64,000 bases of DNA from Corynebacterium yonathiae (lineage in GTDB: Bacteria > Actinomycetota > Actinomycetes > Mycobacteriales > Mycobacteriaceae). Below are positions 35,935-45,240 of this stretch, one piece after another. How positions within the stretch are numbered: the stretch's first letter is position 1; the number at the start of each line of letters is the position of its first letter. The position numbers were made by a program, and so were the translations under genes. The stretch spans positions 124,001-188,000 of the forward strand of contig NZ_JAKMUZ010000002.1 of assembly GCF_027570195.1 (NCBI RefSeq), given 5' to 3'. The notes below the pieces were generated by a model. It had not been told where the DNA came from. It made no database searches and was given only the letters and a program-made list of their open reading frames with translations.

Positions 35935-35975
35935 GTGATAATAAATTATCGCACTGCAAGTAGGGCATTTATCAC
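35935..35975. promoter_or_regulatory. operator-like palindromes before the serine permease
   Basis: GATAAT-AA-ATTATC (35937-35950) is a perfect palindrome. It sits in a wider inverted repeat GTGATAA (35935-35941) and TTATCAC (35969-35975). On the minus strand a TATACT -10-like box lies about 20 bases downstream. This is in the 358-base gap between the permease and dtd, which holds no gene. The YheO-type regulator at 31987 is the natural candidate to bind; this is inferred from position only. Confidence 0.5.
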
Positions 35976-36117
35976 TCTCTGAGAATTTGCATTCCGCAGC
36001 ACTTTATGCCCCGCTCTACACCTAGACCGAAAAATGGCGTATATCACGGAAACGTTTTCAAAAGGGCCTGCTTAACAGGTTTTAATTTTGCAGGTGGAGG
36101 AAAATGGGGGACGCGGG

Positions 36118-36561
36118 CTAGGTCTCAACCAAGACAGTGAAAGGGCCCTCATTTACAGAGGAGACGCGCATTTTAGCCCCGAATTGACCTGTTTCTACTG
36201 ACACGCCGCGCTCTTTAAGATGCTCAATAATCGCTGTAATGACCGGTTCAGCTTCCGGACCTGGCGCGGCATCTGCCCACGAGGGGCGTCGCCCCTTGGC
36301 AGTTCGGCCGTACAAGGTAAATTGGCTGACCACAAGCACTGGCGCTGCGGCATCGATAACTGAGACTTCGCCGTCCAGAATGCGCAGTTCTGCAATTTTG
36401 CGCGCCATTTTCTCCGCCCGCGGCCGCCAATTATCCAGATCCTCGCGCGAGACGCCCACGAGAGCGAGGAGTCCGCCGGTAGTGGGGCAATCAATGGCCC
36501 CTACGGTTTCTCCATCGACGGTTACTGTAGCTTCCGAAACCCGAGTCAAAACTGCGCGCAA
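36118..36561 (-). CDS. dtd: D-aminoacyl-tRNA deacylase
   Basis: 147 residues. It hydrolyses D-amino acids and glycine from mischarged t[21 protein letters not shown] is the typical start, [21 protein letters not shown] carries the SQxT active-site motif, and [11 protein letters not shown] is the C-terminal Gly-Pro motif (usually GPVT; here Phe replaces Val). It is the last gene of a three-gene minus-strand unit, after the methyltransferase (43-base gap). No terminator is obvious downstream. Confidence 0.95.
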   Translation of the reverse strand: MRAVLTRVSEATVTVDGETVGAIDCPTTGGLLALVGVSREDLDNWRPRAEKMARKIAELRILDGEVSVIDAAAPVLVVSQFTLYGRTAKGRRPSWADAAPGPEAEPVITAIIEHLKERGVSVETGQFGAKMRVSSVNEGPFTVLVET

Positions 36562-36604
36562 GGCTTATTTCTCCTTATATCTAGCGGATGGGGCAAAGGT
36601 GGGA

Positions 36605-38176
36605 CTAGTTAAGGTCCGTTGAACTGGTGTCCAAGAGAAGATCTGCCGGGATAAGCAGACCGTGGCGGACCATATCTATGACGGCGGGAAGGGCAGCGGC
36701 GGTAATTTCTTCTTCGTCGAATCCGTGCGCCGCCGCATATAGCCCGATGGTTTCTTCTAGGTTCAGCCCCTGCGGGTTGAGCCCAGCGACAATCGCCGCG
36801 ATGTGTTCATCTACCTCGTGGCTCCAGCGCGGGCCGTCCGAGCGGGTCAGGCGCAGGGCAGCCCGGGTGAACCCCTGCCGCAAATCTTCATCTGGGGTGC
36901 TGATGTCTTCGCGTGCCAAGCCGGGCCGTACCTGGAAGTGCTTTCCCTGCAGTTCGCCCGGTACGAGATCACGCAGCCAGGCCACACGGGCAAAGTATTC
37001 TTCAACTTCGGGACCAAGCGGATCGCTAAAGGCCTGCGGCATTTCTTCGGCCAAGATATCTGCAGGTTCATCGTCACCAATGCGTTGGATAGCCACGAAA
37101 CCAAAACCAATGCCATTTACTTCGTGGTCCTGGAAATGCTCGAGCCAGGCGCGGGAGCGCTCTTGCCCCTCAGAGGAGCGAACATCGAGGGATTCATCTT
37201 CGAGCCAGGTGGATACATAGAGTGCGGGATCTGCCACGTCACGCTGAATGATCCAGGCAGCGATCCCCTTATCCGGCAACCAGGAAGCAACGCGTTGCTG
37301 CCATGTTTCGCCGCTGGTGTGCACCCAGGCAGCCAGAAGGTGGGCGGTTCCGCCGGGGGTTAGGTGTTCGGTGGCTTGTGAGACAACCAATTCGCTTGCA
37401 CCGTCGAGGTTCAACCCGGAATCGCGGTAGACGTGGCCGACCTCAGGCAGACCTACAACAAATGGTGGGTTAGCCACGAGGCGGTCGAAGCGGCGGCCAG
37501 CTACAGGTTCGAACCACGAGCCTTGTAGAAGTTCCACCTTGTCGCCCTGACCCGCGGCCGCAATGGTGGCCGTGGCCAAATCCAATGCCCGCTCATGTAC
37601 GTCAGTCGCGGTGATTTTTTCTGCACAATCGATTTGCCCCAGCAATTGGACACCCGAGCCGGTTCCCAAATCGAGAAGGCTGCCGACTGGGCTTACTGGC
37701 GTGGACTGCAACAAAGAGAGACTGGCCGCGCCTACCCCAAGCACGTGGTCAGGGCCAGGTACGTGTTCCACTAGGGATGCATCAACGTCGGAGAAGATGA
37801 GCCGGTTAGCGCCCACTATATTGTGGGGGCGGATGTCGAGGGCAATGTAGGCCTTGCCGTGGGCGTCGGCAAGCGCGACGTTGGCATCCAGCAATTGGGT
37901 TGCTAGACGCGCTCCTACGGCCTCACCCAAAAGCGTGGCTGGCAGGTGCTCGTGCAGGAGGAAAAAGCGGATCAACAAGTCCATCTGAGATTCGCTGTTC
38001 GCAGATAGCGCCACAGGTGCCGGTTCGCCGCGGAACAAGGCTTCGGTAACTTCCGGCCCTAGGTGGCCGGCCACGCCATCGGTAGTAAAACCGGCAGTGG
38101 TAAAGACATCTGAAAGTTCTGGGGCCAGCTTGGCTAGTGCCGCGGCATTGAAATCGGGTCCAAAAGCAGTCGTCAT
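36605..38176 (-). CDS. SAM-dependent methyltransferase (NPPF type)
   Basis: 523 residues. The methyltransferase domain (about 150-300) has LLDLGTGSGVQLLG as SAM motif I and VANPPFVVG as the catalytic NPPF motif. NPPF/NPPY enzymes methylate exocyclic nitrogens of adenine, guanine or glutamine. The N-terminal about 140 residues and C-terminal about 180 residues are actinobacterial extensions (DUF7059-like). The target is unknown; an rRNA base or a release factor are options. ATG 38176. It follows the DUF3099 gene by 15 bases and precedes dtd, in a likely translation-linked operon. Confidence 0.88.
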   Translation of the reverse strand: MTTAFGPDFNAAALAKLAPELSDVFTTAGFTTDGVAGHLGPEVTEALFRGEPAPVALSANSESQMDLLIRFFLLHEHLPATLLGEAVGARLATQLLDANVALADAHGKAYIALDIRPHNIVGANRLIFSDVDASLVEHVPGPDHVLGVGAASLSLLQSTPVSPVGSLLDLGTGSGVQLLGQIDCAEKITATDVHERALDLATATIAAAGQGDKVELLQGSWFEPVAGRRFDRLVANPPFVVGLPEVGHVYRDSGLNLDGASELVVSQATEHLTPGGTAHLLAAWVHTSGETWQQRVASWLPDKGIAAWIIQRDVADPALYVSTWLEDESLDVRSSEGQERSRAWLEHFQDHEVNGIGFGFVAIQRIGDDEPADILAEEMPQAFSDPLGPEVEEYFARVAWLRDLVPGELQGKHFQVRPGLAREDISTPDEDLRQGFTRAALRLTRSDGPRWSHEVDEHIAAIVAGLNPQGLNLEETIGLYAAAHGFDEEEITAAALPAVIDMVRHGLLIPADLLLDTSSTDLN

Positions 38177-38191
38177 ATGGGCAGGCTTCCT

Positions 38192-38566
38192 TTACTCTTC
38201 TTCGTGGTCGATGATGTCGTGTTTGGCCTCAATCGGCCGAGCCGTGCCGCTGGAGACCTGTGGTGGGTGTGTCTGGCCATAAAGCTGCCGATTCATGGCC
38301 GGCTTGTACACGTTCTTTTCGCGCTTGTCTTTCTTTTCTCCCCGGCCGTTGCCAATTACCACGGCGATCCATGGGAGGGGAAAGGTCACGCCCACCACGA
38401 TGGCGGCCAGTAGCCACCAATGCATATAGAGGAAAACGCCTGCTATGAGCAAGGAAGGAACGCGCAAGAACTGGAAGATTCCGTACTGAATTTCGCGGCG
38501 CTTGCGATCCTGGCCAGGCGTGAGCTTGGCATCTGTGATGAGGTAGCGCTCTTTTTTGCCAAACAA
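38192..38566 (-). CDS. DUF3099 membrane protein
   Basis: 124 residues. A basic N-terminus (YLITDAKLTPGQDRKRREIQ) precedes two membrane segments (about 33-50 and 51-71), then a hydrophilic tail rich in Lys, Arg and His. This matches DUF3099, a small actinobacterial membrane family with no known function. First gene of the DUF3099-methyltransferase-dtd unit. It diverges from the DUF3039 gene. Confidence 0.9.
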   Translation of the reverse strand: MFGKKERYLITDAKLTPGQDRKRREIQYGIFQFLRVPSLLIAGVFLYMHWWLLAAIVVGVTFPLPWIAVVIGNGRGEKKDKREKNVYKPAMNRQLYGQTHPPQVSSGTARPIEAKHDIIDHEEE

Positions 38567-38712
38567 CCTAGACCCAGCTCCCCTCGTGTGAAGCGGAGAT
38601 CCCTCGATAAGGGGAGAGGGGTGCAGCGGCTAGCATGCATGACGTGTACATGTTCTCCAAGGGTAGACGCATGACTCGCAAAGTTCGATGCCGATGCGGC
38701 AAAATGGAGCAC

Positions 38713-38955
38713 GTGACTACGACTACGAAGACAATTGAACGGCCAGATATTCGTGAAGACACTTCGACGACGGATAATGACACGCCGAAGTTCTTCCATT
38801 ACGTCAAAAAGGATCACATCCTCGATTCCGCAGTGAACGGCAAATACGTCGTTGCGCTGTGTGGCGAGACCTTCCCGGTGACCAAGCAGGCAAAGCCGGG
38901 TTCTCCGGTATGCCCCGATTGTGAGCGCGTTTATAAGGGTCTGCGCCGCAAGTGA
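38713..38955 (+). CDS. DUF3039 small zinc-ribbon-like protein
   Basis: 80 residues if started at GTG 38713 (MTTTTKTIERPDIRED), as homologues suggest; ATG 38704 would add three residues. The frame is open further upstream without similarity. Conserved DUF3039 features: FFHYVKKDHI, VALCGETFPVTKQAKPGSPV and the CPDC pair near the C-terminus. The Cys and His residues suggest a metal site. Its stop overlaps the helicase start (GTGA at 38952-38955), so the two products are probably made together. Confidence 0.9.
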   Translation: MTTTTKTIERPDIREDTSTTDNDTPKFFHYVKKDHILDSAVNGKYVVALCGETFPVTKQAKPGSPVCPDCERVYKGLRRK

Positions 38956-40718
38956 GGACCTTTAAGAAGACGAACCTCCGCGCCTGGCAGCAATCCGCGC
39001 TCGATAAATTCCTCGCCACTAAACCGCAGGATTTTATGGCGGTGGCGACCCCAGGCGCCGGAAAAACCACCTTCGCGCTGCGCATTGCCACCGAGCTCAT
39101 GGAAGACCGCACGGTCGAGCGCGTCATTGTGGTCGTGCCGACCGAGCACCTCAAAACTCAGTGGTCTAGCGCTGCCGCCCGGGTAGGTCTGGCTTTGGAT
39201 CCCGCGTTTAGCAATTCCTCCGCGGTCAATCCTTCGATGGATGGCATCGTGGTGACCTATGCACAGGTAGGAATGCACCCCTTTAAACACCGCGCGGTGG
39301 CTTCTGCTCGGCGCACGTTGGTGATCCTGGATGAGATTCACCACGCCGGTGATGCCAAGAGCTGGGGCGATGGTGTCAAGGAAGCCTACGACGATGTCAA
39401 CCATCGCTTGGCGCTTACCGGTACGCCTTTCCGCTCCGATGATTCGCCAATTCCATTCGTCCAGTACGTCGACGATGGGGAGGGCCACAAGGTCTCTCGC
39501 TCGGACCACACTTATGGCTATGGCGATGCGCTTGCCGACGGCGTCGTGCGCCCCGTTGTCTTCCTTTCTTACTCCGGCGAGGCCCGCTGGCGGGATTCGG
39601 CTGGCGAGGAACATGCCGCCCGCCTGGGCGACATTATGAATGCGGAGCAAACCGCCCGTGCCTGGCGCACCGCGTTGGACCCCAAGGGCGAGTGGATTCC
39701 TGCTGTGCTGCAGGCAGCGCATACCCGTTTGATGCAAATGCGGCGCAATATGCCGGATGCCGGCGGACTCGTGCTGGCATCGGATACGACAACCGCACGC
39801 GCGTATGCCAAGATCCTCAAGCAACTTTCCAATACGCCGGTGTCGGTGATTTTGTCTGATGACCCCGGTTCCTCAGACCGCATCCAGGAATTTTCTGAGT
39901 CCACCGATGAGTGGATGGTGGCGGTGCGCATGGTATCTGAGGGCGTGGACGTCCCGCGCTTGGCGGTAGGCGTTTATGCGACGTCCGCCTCGACCCCGCT
40001 GTTTTTCGCCCAGGCCATCGGCCGCTTCGTGCGCTCTCGCATGCCGGGCGAAACCGCTTCCGTTTTCCTTCCTTCGGTGCCTGTCTTGCTGGGCTTGGCA
40101 GAAAATATGGAAAAGTCCCGCGATCACGTGTTGGGTGAGGAAAAGCCGGACAAGGAAGGCTGGGACGATGAACTGCTAGAGCAGGCGAATCAGAAGAAGA
40201 CCGAACCGGACATGCTGGAGAAGTCTTATGAGTCGCTAGGCGCCGAGGCTGAATTCTCCGGACTGCTCTATAACGGTTCCCAGTTCAACACTGGGGACAT
40301 GACTACCGATGAAGAAGCCGACTTCCTTGGTATTCCCGGGCTGCTCGATGCGGACCAAGTCAAGGACTTGCTGCGCAAGAAGCAATCCGAGGAAATGGAC
40401 CGTCGCGAGGCGGAGGAAAAGGCGCGGCGCGCGGCTGAGGCCGAGGAAGCTCACCGTCGCAAGCTTTATGGCATGGACTATGCGCCGGCCTCGCGGAAGA
40501 AGGCTGTGGAGGCGGAGTCAAGCGATACCGGGGTCGTCGATGAGCTAGGTCAGCTGCGCAAGGAACTTAACACGGTAGTATCCATCGCCGCCCAGCGCTC
40601 CGGACGCCCGCATGGTGCTATCCATACCGAGGTCCGCAAGGCCTGTGGCGGCCCGCCCACCGCGCTGTGCAATGCCGACCAGCTACGCGAGCGCATCGAA
40701 TACCTGCGCAAGTGGTAG
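38952..40718 (+). CDS. DEAD/DEAH-box helicase
   Basis: 588 residues from a GTG overlapping the DUF3039 stop. SF2 helicase core: Walker A ATPGAGKTTFAL (about 32-43), VPTEHLKTQW, the DEIHH box (VILDEIHHAGD), LTGTPFRSD, then SEGVDVPRLAVGVYATSA and QAIGRFVRSRMPGE as motifs V and VI. The last about 190 residues hold a charged coiled-coil (about 475-515, Arg/Glu/Ala-rich) and a small terminal domain. It resembles restriction- and repair-type (RAD25/type III-like) helicases found as stand-alone genes in actinobacteria. Nucleic-acid target unknown. Confidence 0.92.
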   Translation: MRTFKKTNLRAWQQSALDKFLATKPQDFMAVATPGAGKTTFALRIATELMEDRTVERVIVVVPTEHLKTQWSSAAARVGLALDPAFSNSSAVNPSMDGIVVTYAQVGMHPFKHRAVASARRTLVILDEIHHAGDAKSWGDGVKEAYDDVNHRLALTGTPFRSDDSPIPFVQYVDDGEGHKVSRSDHTYGYGDALADGVVRPVVFLSYSGEARWRDSAGEEHAARLGDIMNAEQTARAWRTALDPKGEWIPAVLQAAHTRLMQMRRNMPDAGGLVLASDTTTARAYAKILKQLSNTPVSVILSDDPGSSDRIQEFSESTDEWMVAVRMVSEGVDVPRLAVGVYATSASTPLFFAQAIGRFVRSRMPGETASVFLPSVPVLLGLAENMEKSRDHVLGEEKPDKEGWDDELLEQANQKKTEPDMLEKSYESLGAEAEFSGLLYNGSQFNTGDMTTDEEADFLGIPGLLDADQVKDLLRKKQSEEMDRREAEEKARRAAEAEEAHRRKLYGMDYAPASRKKAVEAESSDTGVVDELGQLRKELNTVVSIAAQRSGRPHGAIHTEVRKACGGPPTALCNADQLRERIEYLRKW

Positions 40719-40735
40719 CTCGCAAGTGGTAGCTC
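40708..40735. repeat. 14-bp tandem duplication at a stop codon
   Basis: GCAAGTGGTAGCTC is repeated back-to-back at 40708-40721 and 40722-40735. The first copy encodes the last residues and stop of the helicase (RKW-stop). The second copy lies just after it. This looks like a recent slippage duplication with no coding effect. Confidence 0.85.
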
Positions 40736-40767
40736 GAGTAACTTTGCCGTTGAGGAGCTAGAAATTA

Positions 40768-40800
40768 AGCCCGCACCGAAATGGTGCGGGCTCTATTTCT
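40768..40800. terminator. bidirectional terminator, helicase and sigA
   Basis: AGCCCGCACC (40768-40777) and GGTGCGGGCT (40783-40792) form a perfect 10-bp stem with a 5-base loop. CTATTTCT follows on plus and TAATTTCT on minus, so both converging genes can use it. Confidence 0.85.
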
Positions 40801-40816
40801 CGTGCGGTTGCAGTGA

Positions 40817-42277
40817 TTAGTCGAGGTAATCGCGCAGAACCTGAGAACGAGACGGGTGGCGCAGCTTCGACATGGTCTTGGACTCGATCTGGCGAATGCG
40901 CTCGCGGGTAACCCCGTAGACTTGACCGATCTCGTCTAAAGTGCGCGGCATGCCGTCGGTCAGGCCGAAGCGCAGACGAACCACACCAGCTTCTCGCTCG
41001 GATAGGGTAGTCAGCACGTCTTGGAGCTGATCTTGCAGCAAGGTAAAGGATACGGCGTCGACCGCAATGACAGCCTCGGAGTCCTCGATGAAGTCGCCCA
41101 ACTGCGAATCGCCTTCGTCACCGATGGTCTGATCCAAGGAAATGGGCTCGCGGGCGTACTGCTGGATTTCGAGCACCTTTTCCTCGGTGATATCCATCTC
41201 CTTTGCCAGCTCTTGCGGGGTGGGCTCGCGGCCCAGGTCCTGCAGAAGCTCGCGCTGGATGCGGCCCAGCTTGTTGATGACTTCCACCATGTGCACCGGG
41301 ATGCGGATGGTACGGGCCTGGTCTGCCATAGCGCGGGTAATGGCCTGGCGGATCCACCAGGTGGCGTAGGTAGAGAACTTATAGCCCTTGGTGTAGTCGA
41401 ATTTCTCTACGGCGCGGATGAGACCCAAGTTGCCTTCCTGAATGAGGTCCAAGAAAGCCATGCCGCGGCCGGTGTAGCGCTTAGCCAAGGAAACCACCAG
41501 GCGCAGGTTGGCCTCCAGCAGGTGGTTTTTGGCCTTGCGGCCATCGCGAGCGATGCTGCGCAGGTCGCGCTTTTCCATAGGGGAGAGCTTGGCAGCCTTA
41601 TCGCCTTCGGCGCGGGCTTTTTCCATCTCATCCATGCGGTGCTGCGCGTACAGGCCGGCCTCAATGCGCTTGGCTAGGGAAACCTCCTGCTCGGCGTTGA
41701 GGAGGGCCACCTTACCAATCTGCTTGAGGTAGGCGCGTACGGAGTCAGCAGAAGCGGTTAGTTGGGCATCCTTGCGCGCCTGGCGCAGCGCCGCGGATTC
41801 TTCCTCATCCCAGACGGAGGAGGAGTCTTCCTCTTCTTCCTCATCGTCTTCGTCCAAGTCCTCTTCGAGGTCATCGTCCTCGAGGTCTTCACCGGCTTCG
41901 AAGTCATCATCATCTTCGATATCCGCATTGGTGGGATCGAAGTCGACGTTCTCGTCGCGCTCGTCCTCCTCGAGCTCGTCATCTACCTCCGGCTGTGCCT
42001 GCTTCTCGGACTCTGCCGGGGACTCCTGCTTTTTCGCCGCGGATTTCCGGACCGTCTTCTTGGTGGCCTTCTTGGCAGACTTCTTAGTGGTCTTCTTGGC
42101 CGACTTTTTAGTGGTCTTCTTGGCTGTTTTCTTAGCGGTCTTTTTCGCCGTCTTCTTAGCCGTCTTTTTCGCAGTTTTCTTTGCCGTCTTCTTGGCGGTC
42201 TTCTTTGCAGGAGTAGATGCCTCAGCGGCGTTTTCGCCCTCGCCGAGTGCCTGGTCTGAAGATTCAGTGGCTGCCAC
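40817..42277 (-). CDS. sigA: primary sigma factor SigA
   Basis: 486 residues from a GTG at 42277 (AAAGGG 5 bases upstream). The N-terminal quarter is low complexity: a Lys/Ala/Thr repeat (about 24-83), then an acidic stretch (about 88-150, many Glu and Asp). The conserved core has region 1.2 ([16 protein letters not shown]), region 2 ([20 protein letters not shown]), region 3 and region 4.2 ([20 protein letters not shown]). It directs housekeeping transcription and is essential. ppgK ends 199 bases upstream; that gap has no other gene. Confidence 0.97.
   Translation of the reverse strand: MAATESSDQALGEGENAAEASTPAKKTAKKTAKKTAKKTAKKTAKKTAKKTAKKTTKKSAKKTTKKSAKKATKKTVRKSAAKKQESPAESEKQAQPEVDDELEEDERDENVDFDPTNADIEDDDDFEAGEDLEDDDLEEDLDEDDEEEEEDSSSVWDEEESAALRQARKDAQLTASADSVRAYLKQIGKVALLNAEQEVSLAKRIEAGLYAQHRMDEMEKARAEGDKAAKLSPMEKRDLRSIARDGRKAKNHLLEANLRLVVSLAKRYTGRGMAFLDLIQEGNLGLIRAVEKFDYTKGYKFSTYATWWIRQAITRAMADQARTIRIPVHMVEVINKLGRIQRELLQDLGREPTPQELAKEMDITEEKVLEIQQYAREPISLDQTIGDEGDSQLGDFIEDSEAVIAVDAVSFTLLQDQLQDVLTTLSEREAGVVRLRFGLTDGMPRTLDEIGQVYGVTRERIRQIESKTMSKLRHPSRSQVLRDYLD
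42029..42208 (-). repeat. AKKT repeat tract within sigA
   Basis: About 60 codons (residues 24-83) encode eight AKKT units followed by looser TKKS/AKK units. The DNA repeat is 12 bases long with synonymous variation between units. The tract is histone-H1-like and strongly positive. It is directly followed by an acidic stretch, giving opposite-charge halves. Confidence 0.9.
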
Positions 42278-42476
42278 GTACGCCCTTTCGACTTGCTTTT
42301 TGATTGAAACAGCTCAGTGCGCCCTTGTCGGGCGCTCGTGCATCAATGTGATGTTAACGCGTTGTGGTCTTATGCAGGCCAGACGCGCCCTAGAGCTATT
42401 TAACTTAGGATCGACCGCCCAGTATAGAGGATCTTTCCTTTCTGCCGGTGGATAGGGTCACCCACAGGGTGCGCAT

Positions 42477-43235
42477 TTACGGTTTCAAACCGTTTACTGC
42501 CGCCATTGCGGCGCCGACAATTCCTGCGCGATTGCGCAGTTGTGCAGGCATAACAGGGGTATCAATGTCAAGGTGGGGTCCCCATTTTTCAAACTTGCGC
42601 GAGATTCCACCCCCGATGAGGAAAGCCTGCGGGTTGAACAGCTTTTCATATTCCGCAAGAACCTTGTTGAGACGCTTTGTCCATTGTTTGTATTTGAGGT
42701 CTTCGCGGTCCTTTACGGCCGAAGACGCAAGCTTTTCAGCTTCATCGTCGCCCACGATCATGTGTCCCAGTTCAGTATTAGGAAAAAGTTGGCCATCTAA
42801 AAAGAAAGCCGAGCCGATGCCGGTGCCGAGCGTTAGGAAGATAACGGAGCCTTGCTTGGCGATGCCCTCTCCGTAGGCAACCTCTGCTAGGCCCGCCGCG
42901 TCGGCGTCGTTTAGCACAGCAAAATCTGCATCTAAGTAGTCGGCAAATAGCTCTGTGGTCTTGACCCCAATCCAGTCCTTGGAAATATTCGCAGCGGTCT
43001 CGACTTCTTGATTGCGAACCACGGAAGGCAGGGTGATGCCGACGGGACCGTCCCACTGCTTTTCCCGCACGATTTGAGCTACTACCTTGGCGACATCATG
43101 CGGCGTAGATGGCTGGGGGGTGGCGATTTTCATACGCTCGCCCACGAACTCGCCGGTGGCAAGGTCCACCTCAGCGCCTTTAATGCCGGAACCGCCGATA
43201 TCGATGCCAAAGGAATGGCCAGAAAGTGTAGTCAT
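42477..43235 (-). CDS. ppgK: polyphosphate glucokinase
   Basis: 252 residues. It phosphorylates glucose with polyphosphate (or ATP). The ROK-fold motifs are [16 protein letters not shown] at the N-terminus, [27 protein letters not shown], and [16 protein letters not shown] near the C-terminus. ATG 43235 is chosen because it starts the conserved domain; the open frame upstream lies opposite suhB. Only 34 bases separate it from the divergent suhB start. It gives PTS-independent glucose phosphorylation, complementing ptsI/ptsH at 8-13 kb. Confidence 0.95.
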   Translation of the reverse strand: MTTLSGHSFGIDIGGSGIKGAEVDLATGEFVGERMKIATPQPSTPHDVAKVVAQIVREKQWDGPVGITLPSVVRNQEVETAANISKDWIGVKTTELFADYLDADFAVLNDADAAGLAEVAYGEGIAKQGSVIFLTLGTGIGSAFFLDGQLFPNTELGHMIVGDDEAEKLASSAVKDREDLKYKQWTKRLNKVLAEYEKLFNPQAFLIGGGISRKFEKWGPHLDIDTPVMPAQLRNRAGIVGAAMAAVNGLKP

Positions 43236-43269
43236 GCCCGACAGTCTAGAAGAAGGCACAATAGTTGGC

Positions 43270-44121
43270 ATGACTGAGCAGATCGATTTTCTCCAATTGC
43301 GAGATTTTGCCGTCTCTACTGCCAAGCGCGCAGCCGAATTGATTACCTCGCGGCGCGCAGAACTTGTAGCCGGTGATGGTATCGCGGCGCATACCCAGAC
43401 CAAGTCCAGCAACGTCGACCCGGTAACGGAAGTCGATACCGCTGCAGAGGATTTCATCGCCACCACCATTCGCACCGCACGTCCAGGGGATGGAATTTTT
43501 GGGGAAGAAGGCTCCAATGTGGACTCCACCAGCGGTGTTACCTGGATTGTGGATCCGATTGATGGCACTGTGAATTTCCTCTACGGAGTGCCAGACTTTG
43601 CAGTTTCCATCGGTGCGGAATATCAGGGGCGCCTAGTAGCTGGCGCGGTGGTCAACGTGGCACGTGGGCGCACTTATGCAGCCGCGGCCGGACAAGGGGC
43701 CACGGTTACCGGTCCAGACGAAAAGCCCCACCTGCTTCGCTGTGGCCAAACATCAGATCCCGCGTTGGCCTTGGTAGCTACCGGCTTCGGCTACGGTTCC
43801 CAAAGAAGGGCAGCGCAAGCACAACTGCTTACTAAACTTTTGCTCGAAGTGCGTGATATCCGCCGTATTGGCGCTGCCGCGTTGGACTTGTGCCGCGTGG
43901 CTGAGGGCACTGTCGACGCTTACTTTGAGCACGGTATTAATGCCTGGGATTTTGCCGCCGGGGCAATTATTGCCCGCGAGGCAGGTGCGGTGGTGCACCA
44001 TCCTGGCTTTGATAAAGGTTCCGCTCAAGGTGAGCTCACATGGGCTGCGGGGGCAGATTTGGCCCCCGCCTTTGAAAAGCTTTTAGCAGCACACGGCGCT
44101 ACGGGCGCGTTGCGGGGGTAA
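43270..44121 (+). CDS. suhB: inositol monophosphatase family protein
   Basis: 283 residues from ATG 43270. Mg2+-dependent phosphatase fold: GEEG (metal ligand Glu), [19 protein letters not shown] (DPxDGT) and [18 protein letters not shown] (WDxAAG). All catalytic residues appear intact. Corynebacteria need inositol for PI, PIMs and mycothiol, and several IMPase paralogues divide these roles. Which substrate this one prefers (inositol phosphate, histidinol phosphate, other) cannot be told. It diverges from ppgK, and the 34-base gap must hold both promoters. Confidence 0.92.
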   Translation: MTEQIDFLQLRDFAVSTAKRAAELITSRRAELVAGDGIAAHTQTKSSNVDPVTEVDTAAEDFIATTIRTARPGDGIFGEEGSNVDSTSGVTWIVDPIDGTVNFLYGVPDFAVSIGAEYQGRLVAGAVVNVARGRTYAAAAGQGATVTGPDEKPHLLRCGQTSDPALALVATGFGYGSQRRAAQAQLLTKLLLEVRDIRRIGAAALDLCRVAEGTVDAYFEHGINAWDFAAGAIIAREAGAVVHHPGFDKGSAQGELTWAAGADLAPAFEKLLAAHGATGALRG

Positions 44122-44232
44122 AAGTTTCTCGCGCCGGCGAGCGGTGAGATGACATCTAGCCATTTGTGCTTTACTATGCGCGATCGATAAAACCCATTCC
44201 TTAAAGCAACTTGACCATAAGGGGCGTGCATT

Positions 44233-44523
44233 ATGGCCACCGATTATGACGCACCGCGCCGCCGCGCGGAAGATGAACTCGAAACTGATTCCTTAGAAGG
44301 ACTCAAAGCCGCGGAGAGCGACAACAACGGCATGGATGATGACGGAGAAATTGTCGAAGCCTTCCAGCCGCCATCGGTCGATCTCACCGGTGAGGAACTT
44401 AATGTTGAGGTAGTACCTCGTCAGGAAAACGAGTTCACCTGCGCATCTTGTTTCCTTGTGCAGTCCAATAAGCGCTACTCCCACGATGAGGACGGCCAGC
44501 CTATCTGTAAGGATTGTGCCTAA
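44233..44523 (+). CDS. DUF4193 zinc-ribbon protein
   Basis: 96 residues. Acidic throughout, with the C-terminal zinc ribbon FTCASCFLVQSNKRYS followed by PICKDCA. The N-terminal MATDYDAPRRRAEDE is the DUF4193 signature. The family is confined to actinobacteria and usually highly expressed; function unknown. A TACTAT -10-like box lies about 50 bases upstream (44172). It ends at a strong terminator. Confidence 0.92.
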   Translation: MATDYDAPRRRAEDELETDSLEGLKAAESDNNGMDDDGEIVEAFQPPSVDLTGEELNVEVVPRQENEFTCASCFLVQSNKRYSHDEDGQPICKDCA

Positions 44524-44544
44524 AAGGGACACTTGGCAGATACT

Positions 44545-44596
44545 AAACCCCGCACTCGGCAAAAGTTTTTAAAGCCGAATGCGGGGTTTGTTTTCG
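44545..44596. terminator. bidirectional terminator after DUF4193 gene
   Basis: AAACCCCGCACTCGGC (44545-44560) pairs with GCCGAATGCGGGGTTT (44574-44589) with one internal mismatch. GTTTTCG follows. It serves the converging DUF4193 and DUF3093 genes. Confidence 0.85.
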
Positions 44597-44639
44597 CCAT
44601 CAAAATTACGGTGGCGCTAGGCCATTAAGTCGTTGCGAA

Positions 44640-45176
44640 CTAGTGCTGGTCCGGGACGAAGGCGTGGAGCAAAGCTTCCGGATCCTTTGAGGCGATGAGC
44701 CAATAAGGAGTATCGTCCTCAGGATCATTGAGCACCATCATGGCGTGTTCATCCACCCAAGCGTGGGAAACCAGGAACGCTGCGGGATCTAACTGCGGGC
44801 CCAGCGCATTGCGTCGCGCAGACTTAGGGACGGTAATAGACCGCGAGACCACATCATTGGGCAGTTGGGCATCTTTGACTGTGAGCCAACGCGTACCATC
44901 TGGGTCGCGCTCTACCTTGACAACTGTATTGGACCACGTAATTAGTACCCAGACGGCGATAGCGCCAAGCAATACCGCGGGAATAACAATCCACCACACG
45001 GAGCGGTTAAGGCCGGCAGTAGCGGAAGTAAGTGCCACGATGGCGGCTGCGAAAAGCCAAAAGTACCAAGGGACCCACTGGCGTTCGTGGTAGAGCACCT
45101 GAGGGGCCTCCGTGCCCTGTGCCGAAGCGGCGCTCGAGGGTGTCGGAGTTGCGGAAGTAGCAGATGAATCAGACAC
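44640..45176 (-). CDS. DUF3093 membrane protein
   Basis: 178 residues from a GTG at 45176. A Ser/Ala/Thr-rich N-terminus (about 1-25) is followed by [12 protein letters not shown] and two membrane segments (about 39-58 and 63-83). The C-terminal soluble domain has [27 protein letters not shown] in pieces typical of DUF3093. Function unknown. In actinobacteria it sits divergently from dut, as here (64 bases between starts). Confidence 0.9.
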   Translation of the reverse strand: MSDSSATSATPTPSSAASAQGTEAPQVLYHERQWVPWYFWLFAAAIVALTSATAGLNRSVWWIVIPAVLLGAIAVWVLITWSNTVVKVERDPDGTRWLTVKDAQLPNDVVSRSITVPKSARRNALGPQLDPAAFLVSHAWVDEHAMMVLNDPEDDTPYWLIASKDPEALLHAFVPDQH

Positions 45177-45240
45177 GTCTAGTCAGTCTAGTCCACAGGG
45201 GGCGCAGAATGAACCTCCCAAGGCAGGTAGGATTGGCCAA

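Noticed and set aside
38931..39824. 297-codon minus-strand frame across the helicase
   Set aside because: Opposite a clear helicase core; no family features.
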